The notes under the pieces: model-generated
The model's database searches: none
Told to the model about the DNA's origin: nothing
What the model saw: only the letters and a program-made list of their open reading frames with translations
In this document: piece after piece, positions 1 through 5,814 of the stretch
Position numbering within the stretch: the stretch's first letter is position 1
Layout: every line of letters starts with the position of its first letter
Assembly: GCA_002686115.1 (NCBI GenBank)
Contig: NZAF01000041.1
Location: forward strand, 1-6,911
Direction: 5' to 3'
Length of the DNA stretch: 6,911 nt
Source of the DNA: Halobacteriovorax sp.
GTDB taxonomy: Bacteria > Bdellovibrionota > Bacteriovoracia > Bacteriovoracales > Bacteriovoracaceae
Program-made: the position numbers and the translations under genes

Positions 1-17
1 TATATAATGGAGAAGTT

Positions 18-362
18 ATGAGTTTTGATACTAATGAATTAAATTTAATGTTTGGTGATGATCCTGAGATCTTTGAAGAGATCTTAGTCGACTTTGAAAA
101 CTCTAAAGATAAGATGATTGAAGAAATTAGTTCAGCAATTGAATCAAAAAACGCCGAGGCCCTAGAAATTTCAGCTCATACATTGAAGGGAGTTCTTGCT
201 ACTTTCTGTTCAGTTAAAGGAAAGCAATTAGCTTTTGAGCTTGAACAAAAAGGTAGAGAGAAGAATTTTGATGATACGTCAGAAAAGCTAGAACTATTAA
301 AGAGTGATGTAGACGAACTTATTAATTCTCTTAAATCACATGAGTTTTCAAAAGCAGCATAG
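18..362 (+). CDS. HPt-domain histidine phosphotransfer protein
   Basis: This 114-residue protein is a single-domain histidine phosphotransfer (HPt) module. Such cytoplasmic helical-bundle proteins pass phosphoryl groups between receiver domains in a multistep phosphorelay. The signature is AHTLKG at about residues 53-58, which puts the phosphoacceptor histidine at His54, inside an otherwise helical, acidic sequence of normal HPt length. The ATG at 18 is preceded by GGAG at 9-12 with five bases between. The stop codon overlaps the Shine-Dalgarno sequence of the next gene, a receiver-DHp protein that starts six bases later, so the two are almost certainly co-transcribed and may exchange phosphate. 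The glycine usually found near the end of the HPt motif is not evident (LATFCS follows the LKG), a mild divergence. The cognate kinase is not in the window and may lie just upstream. The family call is secure; the partner is inferred. Confidence 0.9.
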   Translation: MSFDTNELNLMFGDDPEIFEEILVDFENSKDKMIEEISSAIESKNAEALEISAHTLKGVLATFCSVKGKQLAFELEQKGREKNFDDTSEKLELLKSDVDELINSLKSHEFSKAA

Positions 363-364
363 GA
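361..364 (+). promoter_or_regulatory. Shine-Dalgarno overlapping the upstream stop codon
   Basis: AGGA lies four bases before the ATG at 369. Its first two bases are the last two of the TAG that ends the HPt gene, which suggests translational coupling of the pair. Confidence 0.7.
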
Positions 365-368
365 CTTT

Positions 369-1025
369 ATGAAAAATATTTTATTAGTCGATGACGACCA
401 AATTAATAATAAAATGCTTACAAAGAAGCTTGAGAAGAAAGGCTATCATGTCATACAAGCTTATAATGGTAAGGAGTGCTTAGAGATATTTGAAGATAAT
501 ATCACTATTGATCTCGTTTTATTAGATATTATGATGCCAGACCTTTCTGGATCAGAGGTTCTTAAAAGACTTCGAAAAGAAAAAACTCAATTCGAGCTTC
601 CAATTATCATGGTTACCGGTAAGTCTGATACTGAAGATATTGTAGAGAACTTAAGACTTGGTGCAAATGATTACATTGTGAAACCAGTTAATATTGAAGT
701 CGCAGAGGCGAGAGTAAAAACTCAACTCGCATTAAGTGATCTACAAAAAGATAACTTAAAAAAAGCAGAACTTGAAACTGCTCACGCAATGATCGTAACC
801 TACAATCACGAGATTAATAACCCATTAACAATTGCAATGGGACTTCTAAGAAAAATATTAAAACACCCTGAAGATAAGGAAGCTGTTGAGAAAAATGCTC
901 CACGTGTCGCGAAATCTCTTGCAAGAATTGCTGAAATTGTGAAAAAGATTGAAGCAGTTTCTCTAGGAAATGAAGTCAAATCATCTACGTATGCTAAAGA
1001 TGATAAAATGGTTAAGCTTGATTAA
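369..1025 (+). CDS. Response regulator receiver fused to a DHp (HisKA-like) domain without ATPase domain
   Basis: This 218-residue cytoplasmic signalling protein begins with a complete receiver domain (about residues 1-120). It has the acidic pocket Asp8/Asp9, the phosphoacceptor Asp53 in LLDIMMPD, the switch threonine Thr83 and the conserved Lys105 in VKP. A helical linker leads to a histidine-kinase-type H-box at residues 146-153 (NHEINNPL, His147), followed by a second helix up to about residue 197. That pattern is a DHp helical hairpin. It is not followed by the N, G1 and G2 boxes of an ATP-binding domain: the gene ends about 20 residues later and the opposite-strand gene begins at once, so a lost downstream frame is unlikely. 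By analogy with Spo0B and ChpT, it may relay or remove phosphate rather than autophosphorylate. The HExxN pattern also fits a phosphatase role. The upstream HPt gene is an obvious partner. Receiver call: very sure. DHp call: good. Mechanism: inferred. Confidence 0.9.
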   Translation: MKNILLVDDDQINNKMLTKKLEKKGYHVIQAYNGKECLEIFEDNITIDLVLLDIMMPDLSGSEVLKRLRKEKTQFELPIIMVTGKSDTEDIVENLRLGANDYIVKPVNIEVAEARVKTQLALSDLQKDNLKKAELETAHAMIVTYNHEINNPLTIAMGLLRKILKHPEDKEAVEKNAPRVAKSLARIAEIVKKIEAVSLGNEVKSSTYAKDDKMVKLD

Positions 1026-1027
1026 AT

Positions 1028-1558
1028 TTAATTAATGATAATTTTAAGGGAAATGATTCCATTTCCTTCACTATGCATATGATACTTTCCATATTTTTTT
1101 ACAAGGCCAATCATCTTATCATTTGTTGATTTCATTTGACCATATAGCTCTGTGATCCCGCGCTTTTTAGCTTCCTCAATGAGAGAGCTTAGAAGAATAT
1201 GTCCAAAACCTTGACCTTGAAATTTATCAGCAATGATTATTGCAAATTCAGCACTTTTTGAGCCAACGTGATCCTGATTAAACCTTGCAACACCGATACC
1301 TCTTGGAGGTTCTTCTGTTGACATCGCACCGATAGCACAATGAGTATCTTTATCGTACTCAGTAAGTCTTTTCAGTTCTTTATCAGTGAAGTCTTTTTTT
1401 GCAACGAAGAATCGATGCTGAACAGTCTCAGAAGATAACTCTTTAATACCTTCTTTTAAAAAGTGCTTATGTTCAGAACTTAACTCACTAATAATGTATT
1501 CCATGCCTTTAGCATTCTTTAGTGCGGCCATGTGATTATCATAGCAGGAAATTAGCAT
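1028..1558 (-). CDS. GNAT-family N-acetyltransferase
   Basis: This 176-residue protein has the GNAT fold, which transfers an acetyl group from acetyl-CoA to an amine. The acetyl-CoA pyrophosphate-binding motif A is QGQGFG at about residues 114-119, followed by the helix HILLSSLIEEAKKRG. The N-terminal half (HRFF, then LKRLTEYD and HCAIGA) resembles the stand-alone and C-terminal GNAT domains related to the protein acetyltransferase Pat/PatZ, so a protein substrate is possible but unproven. The ATG at 1558 gives the longest frame; ATGs at codons 10 and 19 are alternatives, and none has a clear Shine-Dalgarno sequence. Its stop lies two bases from the stop of the convergent receiver-DHp gene. 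A 79-base gap with a possible promoter separates it from the FAD oxidoreductase gene upstream on the same strand, so it may be transcribed alone or as the end of that cluster. Family secure, substrate unknown. Confidence 0.85.
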   Translation of the reverse strand: MLISCYDNHMAALKNAKGMEYIISELSSEHKHFLKEGIKELSSETVQHRFFVAKKDFTDKELKRLTEYDKDTHCAIGAMSTEEPPRGIGVARFNQDHVGSKSAEFAIIIADKFQGQGFGHILLSSLIEEAKKRGITELYGQMKSTNDKMIGLVKKYGKYHMHSEGNGIISLKIIIN

Positions 1559-1596
1559 TAAGGTCTAATTATTAATACCTATGTATTGAGAATGAA

Positions 1597-1625
1597 TTTA
1601 TCAGTCTTTTGATATTTATTTTCAA
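1597..1625 (-). promoter_or_regulatory. Possible promoter for the GNAT gene
   Basis: On the minus strand a TTGAAA box (1620-1625) is separated by 17 bases from GATAAA (1597-1602), four of six matches to the -10 consensus. Transcription would start near 1590, about 30 bases before the ATG at 1558. AT-rich DNA yields such matches by chance, so this is only suggestive. Confidence 0.35.
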
Positions 1626-1637
1626 GTATTTAGATAT

Positions 1638-2741
1638 CTACAAGTTTTGGACAAGCAGGTCTGCAAGGGAAGGAGCTGCCGTAAGCCCTGGTGATTCAAT
1701 TCCAAGAAATTCATAATAATTATCAATCTTATGAAATTCTTCTGTGTTAAAGATAAAGTCTTTCTTTATAAGACCGTTTTGATCTACAACCTTTGGTCTT
1801 ATCCCACAGTAGTCTAGAGAGAGCATGCTCATTTCAATATTTTTAAAGTTACTTGATATGCTTTTAAACATCTCTTCAATACAGCTATTTTTCATTGAAT
1901 AATCTATATCATCACAGAGTTGGTAGCTTGGTCCAAAACGATTTCTCCCCTCAAAATCTATAGTCGAGTGAATACCTAAATTTGATAGATCTTTATCGGG
2001 AATAGGGTAGATTAATTTTTTATATTTTGGGTCAGGGGAGACTTTTAGATAATTTCCCTTTGCATAATAATTCCCCATATCGTCTAAGTTTAATTTCTTT
2101 CGTATATTGATTGCCTCTAAGCCCGAGGCGTTTACAAGAACTTGAGAGCTGATTTTTAAAGTATTATCTTTATTTTTAATCGTTGTTTTAAAATGCTTAG
2201 ATTTAATTTCAAGATCAATCATCTGGTGAGAGGTCAGAATAATTCCTCCATCAGCTTCAAATCGATAACGTAGTTTTTTTAGAGCATCTCCAATATCGAT
2301 GATACCCGTATTTTTTGAAAATATAGCTTCTTCTATATAAAGATCCTGTTTTAAAAGAGCTATTTTTTTTGAGTCAACATAATGAATGTCTTTAACATTA
2401 TTTGCAATCGCTTGTTGATATAACTTATCTAGCTCTGAATCATTTACTTTGTTAGTGATGATATATTTACCACAAAGATTAATAGGGATGTCGAGTTCTT
2501 TAGAAAGAGATAGCCACTGTTTATGACCTTCTATGCAGTGAATATGCTTTAATGAGTTTGTTGCATAGTATAGCCCACTGTGAAGAACACATGAGTTTCT
2601 ACCAGTAGAATGATCTCCTAGATATTGTTCCTTCTCGATAAGAACAACTTCAAGCTTTGGGCGATTCTTTTTTAACTTGTAGGCACACATTAGACCTACT
2701 ATTCCGCCACCTATAATGAGAATGTCGACTTCTGTATCCAT
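1638..2741 (-). CDS. FAD-dependent oxidoreductase, L-2-hydroxyglutarate oxidase-like
   Basis: This 367-residue flavoenzyme of the DAO family most resembles L-2-hydroxyglutarate oxidase/dehydrogenase (LhgO/L2HGDH), which oxidises L-2-hydroxyglutarate to 2-oxoglutarate with FAD. The dinucleotide-binding motif GGGIVG is at residues 11-16, and the acidic residue that binds the ribose ends the next strand (LIEKE, Glu36). The family signature TGRNSCVLHSGLYY follows at 46-59. Near the C-terminus GIRPK and IESPGLTAAPS match the FAD-binding tail of LhgO-like enzymes. The length is slightly under the usual roughly 400 residues, but both ends are intact. The ATG at 2741 lies 24 bases after the lipoprotein stop. 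No Shine-Dalgarno sequence is visible before it: the coding strand there reads CCTCCC. The gene probably belongs to the transcript that begins upstream of the HD-GYP gene. Related enzymes of the family, such as glycerol-3-phosphate or sarcosine oxidase-like proteins, are less likely alternatives. Confidence 0.85.
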   Translation of the reverse strand: MDTEVDILIIGGGIVGLMCAYKLKKNRPKLEVVLIEKEQYLGDHSTGRNSCVLHSGLYYATNSLKHIHCIEGHKQWLSLSKELDIPINLCGKYIITNKVNDSELDKLYQQAIANNVKDIHYVDSKKIALLKQDLYIEEAIFSKNTGIIDIGDALKKLRYRFEADGGIILTSHQMIDLEIKSKHFKTTIKNKDNTLKISSQVLVNASGLEAINIRKKLNLDDMGNYYAKGNYLKVSPDPKYKKLIYPIPDKDLSNLGIHSTIDFEGRNRFGPSYQLCDDIDYSMKNSCIEEMFKSISSNFKNIEMSMLSLDYCGIRPKVVDQNGLIKKDFIFNTEEFHKIDNYYEFLGIESPGLTAAPSLADLLVQNL

Positions 2742-2765
2742 ACTGATAGGGAGGACTCGTTTAAA

Positions 2766-3077
2766 TTATTTATATTTTCTGATTTCTCTTTCATTAAAGC
2801 ACTCAATAATTCTATCTGAATAGAGGTCTTTTACAAGTTTTAGATTATTGGACAAGATAAGCTTATTGAATGCCTCTTGGCATTTCTCTTTCGTAAAAGT
2901 TATCTTTTTGTCTTGGCATCGAACTTTTATTTCATTACATGATCTTGGAAACCCTCGATAGCACTTCATCGATAGAGTGTCGCAGTCTCCTTGTCTAGAA
3001 AGATCATTTTGATCACAAGAGATGATGAAAAATAAAAGTACAAATAATGAGAAGGCTTTATTCAAGAAGGCCTTCAC
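2766..3077 (-). CDS. Small cysteine-rich lipoprotein of unknown function
   Basis: I do not recognise a family for this 103-residue protein. It starts with a type II signal peptide: Lys2, a hydrophobic stretch at about 8-19, and the lipobox IISC with the acylated cysteine at residue 21. The next residue is Asp; under the E. coli +2 rule this favours retention in the inner membrane, though that rule may not hold here. Six more cysteines (32, 39, 47, 54, 66, 93) follow, an even number that suits periplasmic disulfides. The frame starts at GTG (3077), inside the last codons of the HD-GYP gene, giving a 20-base overlap. A TTG at codon 5 (3065) is an attractive alternative because GAAGG lies five bases before it and the signal peptide stays complete. 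The overlap implies co-translation with the HD-GYP protein. Confidence 0.7.
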   Translation of the reverse strand: MKAFLNKAFSLFVLLFFIISCDQNDLSRQGDCDTLSMKCYRGFPRSCNEIKVRCQDKKITFTKEKCQEAFNKLILSNNLKLVKDLYSDRIIECFNEREIRKYK

Positions 3078-4002
3078 TAATTAATACTTCTTTAAACTTA
3101 TTAATGATATCGAGTTCATAATTTCCAACTTGATCAATCATCATGCTTTTCATGGCCTCTTTTGGGGTACAGCCTGTTGTTATAATGGTTTTATCATATG
3201 AGTTGACTAGGGAAATAATCATTTCTGATTTTGATAGTTTTGTTTTTTTATTTGGACCAAGACCTTTAAGAGTTTCTTCATGGTTCATTGCTATTTCCAT
3301 CACGTTTGCATTAACCCAAGGCTTACTTTTTAAGACAGTCATGGCATCTTTAACATGAAGGCCATAAATTCTTTTATCATCAGGAGTGAACTTATCTTTA
3401 TCTTTTTTAAAGAGCATTTGATCTTCTTTATTAAGTCTTGTCATTCCAACATCGTGAATAAGTCCAGCTACTGCGATGTTATCAATATCTTCTGATTTTA
3501 AATTAAGTTTAACAGCAAGTTTTGTCGCAAGAGCTGATACATTTAATGAATGCTTGATAACAAGATCAGCATCATCAACTTTTTTTCCAAATATCTTTTT
3601 AAGGGCTTCAGGATTCTTTTCTACGATTTGTCTTAAACTTTTTGCAGCGGTATTGGTCATCTTATAGGCCATCTCACTTTCAGGCTGCTCTTGCATTTTT
3701 TCAATTGCCGTTGAACATGCACCATCAACCATATTAACTTTTTCATCAACGGATACATTAGGATCTTCCATAGTATCCGCGAGAAGAAGATCAAGAAATT
3801 TTTGATATTTTGGTTCATCTTCTTCTGTAATATAAAACTTCGCAATCTTTTGCGCTTTTAGCTTTCCATATTTTTCAGTTTCAATAGATGAGCCTGAGTC
3901 TTGGTACTTTAAATATGTCTCTTTAAAATAAATATAAAGATCAAAGGTTAATTCTCTATTAGGTTTTACAGTTGAAATTCTTAAAGGAGTGTAAGATGAC
4001 AT
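3058..4002 (-). CDS. Degenerate HD-GYP domain protein
   Basis: This 314-residue protein has an N-terminal region (about 1-80) of a type seen before HD-GYP domains, a helical linker, and an HD-type metal phosphohydrolase domain (about 140-305). Canonical HD-GYP proteins hydrolyse cyclic di-GMP. The metal-ligand pattern is largely present: His151, the His183-Asp184 pair in LIHDVG, His216, His241-Glu242 and Asp270 in NSYD. The signature that should read HHExxDGxGYP is instead NHEETLKGLGP (240-250): the first His is Asn, DG is KG and the tyrosine is missing. An unconventional HD-GYP protein without the tyrosine (Bd1817) has been described in Bdellovibrio, so activity may be altered rather than lost. 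The ATG at 4002 is preferred over the GTG at 4005 because AGGA (4009-4012) sits six bases before it. A strong promoter lies just upstream, and the lipoprotein gene overlaps its 3' end. HD domain sure; activity uncertain. Confidence 0.85.
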   Translation of the reverse strand: MSSYTPLRISTVKPNRELTFDLYIYFKETYLKYQDSGSSIETEKYGKLKAQKIAKFYITEEDEPKYQKFLDLLLADTMEDPNVSVDEKVNMVDGACSTAIEKMQEQPESEMAYKMTNTAAKSLRQIVEKNPEALKKIFGKKVDDADLVIKHSLNVSALATKLAVKLNLKSEDIDNIAVAGLIHDVGMTRLNKEDQMLFKKDKDKFTPDDKRIYGLHVKDAMTVLKSKPWVNANVMEIAMNHEETLKGLGPNKKTKLSKSEMIISLVNSYDKTIITTGCTPKEAMKSMMIDQVGNYELDIINKFKEVLISEGLLE

Positions 4003-4041
4003 CACTTTTCCTATTTATTTAAAGATGTTTGTAACAGAATG

Positions 4042-4070
4042 ATTTTAATGTTGGGTCAAATTTTTTTCAA
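4042..4070 (-). promoter_or_regulatory. Promoter for the HD-GYP/lipoprotein/oxidoreductase cluster
   Basis: The minus strand has TTGAAA (4065-4070), a 17-base spacer and TAAAAT (4042-4047), a near-consensus housekeeping promoter. The predicted start is near 4035, giving a leader of about 30 bases with AGGA six bases before the ATG at 4002. Confidence 0.6.
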
Positions 4071-4126
4071 GTGAAATGATTTTCATAAGCTTTTGATTTA
4101 AAAAACATTTTGGTCAAGAAACTCCA

Positions 4127-4154
4127 TTGATAACTAGACTAAAAAGTTTAAATT
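4127..4154 (+). promoter_or_regulatory. Possible promoter for the isomerase/cyclophilin unit
   Basis: TTGATA (4127-4132) and TAAATT (4149-4154) are spaced by 16 bases, each matching four or more consensus positions. The start would fall near 4162, about 34 bases before the ATG at 4196. It is the best candidate I can find in the divergent gap 4006-4195, but it is weak. Confidence 0.3.
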
Positions 4155-4195
4155 AAGATACTATGAGAGTCTAAATTTTAGTAACTTGGATATAT

Positions 4196-4843
4196 ATGAG
4201 TAAAATAGACTTTTATTTTGATTTCACATCACCATATTCTTTTTTGGCCTGGAAGAAGGTAAAAGAATTAAATTTAGAAGTGTCTATTAAACCAGTCATG
4301 GTTGGTAGTATTATTTCTATGCTTGGAGGTGTTGGTCCAGGAGCTATTAAGAGTAAAAGAGAATACCTCTTCTTAGACTGTTTAAGAAAAGCATCAACGC
4401 TTGGGATTGAAATGACATGCCCAAAATCTCTACCTTTTAATCCCTTACCATATTTAAGAGCAGCGATAAGTTTAGGTGATCGGCCTAAATTACAGCGAGA
4501 TTATATCAACTTTGTTTTTGAATATGGTTGGTTAAATGGCCATGATTATGAAGATTCTGAGTTCTTTTATCATAGGGCAGAAGAATCTTTAGGTTTAAGT
4601 CAGGCTGAATTAGAAGAATATGAGTCAGATAAAGGTTCACGTAAGAAGCTAAAGCTAAATATCAAAGAAGCAGTTGAAAGGGGAGTCTTCGGGGTTCCAA
4701 GTTTTTTAATTAAAGAGAAAGTTTTTTGGGGATTAGACTCAATTGATTTTTTAATGAATGAATATCAAGGTAAAGATATTGAAAGAGAGAATGCCTTTAT
4801 TGATGAATTAGATAAATTTAAAATAGCAACACAAAATATATAG
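4196..4843 (+). CDS. 2-hydroxychromene-2-carboxylate isomerase-like protein (DsbA/GST-kappa fold)
   Basis: This 215-residue cytoplasmic protein belongs to the DsbA-like thioredoxin-fold family that includes 2-hydroxychromene-2-carboxylate isomerase (NahD) and kappa-class glutathione transferases. The opening strand and active-site loop read DFYFDFTSPYSFLAW (residues 5-19), with Ser12-Pro13 at the position that is a CxxC in true DsbA and the glutathione-reactive serine in this family. The insert is helical. The cis-proline loop GVFGVPSF (163-170, Pro168) and the following FWGLDSIDFL are typical of the C-terminal half. The usual glutamine in FWGQD is Leu180 here. The length is normal. No naphthalene-degradation genes lie nearby, so the natural substrate is probably another glutathione-dependent isomerisation or conjugation. 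Only a weak GGA precedes the ATG. The cyclophilin gene follows after nine bases. The family is secure, the reaction is not. Confidence 0.88.
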   Translation: MSKIDFYFDFTSPYSFLAWKKVKELNLEVSIKPVMVGSIISMLGGVGPGAIKSKREYLFLDCLRKASTLGIEMTCPKSLPFNPLPYLRAAISLGDRPKLQRDYINFVFEYGWLNGHDYEDSEFFYHRAEESLGLSQAELEEYESDKGSRKKLKLNIKEAVERGVFGVPSFLIKEKVFWGLDSIDFLMNEYQGKDIERENAFIDELDKFKIATQNI

Positions 4844-4846
4844 GAG
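4842..4846 (+). promoter_or_regulatory. Shine-Dalgarno that fixes a TTG start
   Basis: AGGAG overlaps the TAG stop of the isomerase gene and lies six bases before the TTG at 4853. It supports that unusual start codon for the cyclophilin. Confidence 0.75.
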
Positions 4847-4852
4847 TTAACA

Positions 4853-5461
4853 TTGAAAAAACTATTAGTGAAATTATCAGTATTAAGTCTACTTTCTTTA
4901 GGAGTATTTGCAGTAAAGGACTCTAAAAAAGAGGAAAAAAAGACGACAAAGAAAGATGCTTTAACAAAAGTCTTAATGAAAACAAGTATGGGTGATATTA
5001 CAATTGAGCTCAATGATAAGAAGGCTCCAATAACAACAAAGAATTTCTTAAAATATGTTAACAATGGTTTTTATAACGGAACAATCTTTCATCGAGTCAT
5101 TGATAATTTTATGATCCAAGGGGGAGGCTTTGATACAAGCTTAAAGAAAAAAGACACTCTCGCGCCAATAAAGAATGAAGCAGATAATGGTTTAAGAAAT
5201 GATGTGGGAACAATTGCCATGGCAAGAACAGGGGTTGTGGATAGTGCTACAGCTCAATTCTTTATAAATGTGAAGGATAATTCATTCCTAAATCATACTG
5301 GTAAAAGTCCACGTGACTACGGATATGCTGTTTTTGGAAGAGTTATTAAAGGAATGCCAGTTGTTAATAGAATTAAAAAATCTGCGACAAAAGCAAATGG
5401 TCCATTTCAAAACCTTCCTACAAAGAATATTATTATTGAGAAAGTTACAGTTTTAAAATAA
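4853..5461 (+). CDS. Exported cyclophilin-type peptidyl-prolyl cis-trans isomerase
   Basis: This 202-residue protein catalyses cis-trans isomerisation of peptide bonds before proline, helping proteins fold outside the cytoplasm. A Sec signal peptide (Lys2-Lys3, then a hydrophobic core) ends at about VFA, residues 18-20. A Lys-rich segment (22-37) follows, then the cyclophilin domain (about 39-202). Active-site motifs are present: FHRVI with catalytic Arg81, FMIQGG (86-91), AQFFINV (134-140) and the closing GYAVFGRVIKGMPVV. The residue equivalent to the cyclosporin-contacting tryptophan appears to be Phe145, as is common in bacterial cyclophilins. The start is TTG, supported by AGGAG six bases upstream and by the intact signal peptide; the next ATG (codon 42) would remove the export signal. 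It is second in an operon with the isomerase-like gene and ends at a hairpin terminator. It resembles PpiA in role, but no specific orthology is claimed. Confidence 0.93.
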   Translation: MKKLLVKLSVLSLLSLGVFAVKDSKKEEKKTTKKDALTKVLMKTSMGDITIELNDKKAPITTKNFLKYVNNGFYNGTIFHRVIDNFMIQGGGFDTSLKKKDTLAPIKNEADNGLRNDVGTIAMARTGVVDSATAQFFINVKDNSFLNHTGKSPRDYGYAVFGRVIKGMPVVNRIKKSATKANGPFQNLPTKNIIIEKVTVLK

Positions 5462-5471
5462 TCTTTTTATG

Positions 5472-5500
5472 TCGCTCCTAAATATTAGGAGCGATTTCTT
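5472..5500 (+). terminator. Rho-independent terminator of the isomerase/cyclophilin operon
   Basis: A perfect 10-bp stem, TCGCTCCTAA (5472-5481) and TTAGGAGCGA (5485-5494), with an ATA loop is followed by TTTCTT. It begins ten bases after the cyclophilin stop. The T tract is short and interrupted, but the stem is strong. Confidence 0.85.
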
Positions 5501-5529
5501 GTAACATAGCTTTCTATATAATATGAGAA

Positions 5530-5617
5530 TTAAGTCCTCGATTCAATATTGTTTAATTTCATAATTATCTAGCTCGGACTTAGGCACAACTTAAGTCTTC
5601 GACTTAAATTGTACCTA
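5530..5617. repeat. Four alternating TAAGTC/GACTTA boxes
   Basis: TAAGTC occurs at 5531-5536 and 5592-5597, and its complement GACTTA at 5577-5582 and 5601-5606. Boxes 1 and 2 extend to TTAAGTCC/GGACTTAG, an eight-pair arm with one G-U. Boxes 3 and 4 form the core of a longer hairpin (5581-5617). Boxes 2 and 3 can also pair with each other, so alternative folds are mutually exclusive. The segments beginning at 5530 and 5591 are also imperfect direct repeats of each other. Confidence 0.7.
5581..5617. other. Long near-symmetric hairpin
   Basis: The arms pair as TAGG/CCTA, ACAA/TTGT and TTAAGTC/GACTTAA around a TTC loop: fifteen base pairs broken only by two C-A mismatches. Neither side carries a T run, so it does not look like an intrinsic terminator. 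Confidence 0.7.
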
Positions 5618-5624
5618 TATCTTA

Positions 5625-5670
5625 GTTGCTTCAAAGTACGAAGTGCTTTGGAGTGGCAACGTTTTCGTTC
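5625..5670 (+). terminator. Hairpin with U-rich tail, possible terminator
   Basis: TTCAAAGTAC (5630-5639) pairs with GTGCTTTGGA (5643-5652) around GAA, with two G-U pairs. An outer GTTGC/GCAAC stem (5625-5629 with 5656-5660) closes it, leaving GTG bulged. GTTTTCGTTC follows directly. As an intrinsic terminator it would end a transcript coming from the left; the T run is interrupted, so this is uncertain. Confidence 0.4.
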
Positions 5671-5778
5671 TATTTCTTAGCTTTATACTCGGGATTAAGT
5701 TCAATTTATTATCTAAATACCTAAATTTATTTGTCACATAATATGATGAGGGACGAGATTTTACTAAGTTGCCGCCAC

Positions 5779-5808
5779 TTGAAAACAAAATTGGTCCAAC
5801 GATATAAT
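5779..5808 (+). promoter_or_regulatory. Near-consensus promoter for the SelO-like gene
   Basis: TTGAAA (5779-5784), an 18-base spacer and a perfect TATAAT (5803-5808) form the best plus-strand promoter in the window. The expected start, six to seven bases after the -10 box, falls at or next to the ATG at 5815. That would make a leaderless or nearly leaderless mRNA. Confidence 0.55.
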
Positions 5809-5814
5809 TTATGT

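Larger units (their letters stand above)
5517..5670 (+). ncRNA. Candidate small structured RNA or transcribed leader
   Basis: A perfect TATAAT (5517-5522) would place a transcription start at about 5529-5530, exactly where the first TTAAGTCC arm begins. The RNA would then fold into one or two TAAGTC/GACTTA hairpins and end at the 5625-5660 hairpin, whose 3' side is followed by GTTTTCGTTC, a plausible terminator tail. The total length would be about 140 bases. No convincing -35 box exists: the hexamer at the proper distance lies in the upstream terminator tail and matches poorly. This is inference from structure only. Confidence 0.28.
5501..5742. other. Gene-free, structured intergenic region
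   Basis: No credible protein-coding frame lies between the cyclophilin terminator and the SelO-like frame. The region instead holds four copies of TAAGTC/GACTTA in alternating orientation (5531-5617) and a second hairpin followed by a U-rich run (5625-5680). Beyond 5680 I see only AT-rich DNA. The region could be a small RNA, a regulatory leader or an operator cluster. Confidence 0.6.

Noticed and set aside
1574..1614. Short inverted repeats (AATAC/GTATT and TATCA/TGATA) in the gap before the GNAT gene
   Set aside because: Five-base arms are expected by chance in such AT-rich DNA and no T run follows them.
3143..3845. Three small frames inside the HD-GYP gene (3143-3358 and 3476-3667 plus, 3657-3845 minus)
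   Set aside because: All are shadows of the HD-GYP coding region, with no ribosome sites or recognisable domains.
4765..5064. Minus-strand frame of 99 codons across the isomerase/cyclophilin junction
   Set aside because: It overlaps two well-supported genes, including the signal peptide and ribosome site of the cyclophilin. Its Phe/Ser-rich composition is what antisense of Lys/Glu-rich coding DNA gives.
5523..5564. Thirteen-codon frame that could be a leader peptide
   Set aside because: There is no Shine-Dalgarno sequence, no run of regulatory codons, and its ATG overlaps the end of the candidate -10 box, so it would fall upstream of the predicted RNA start.
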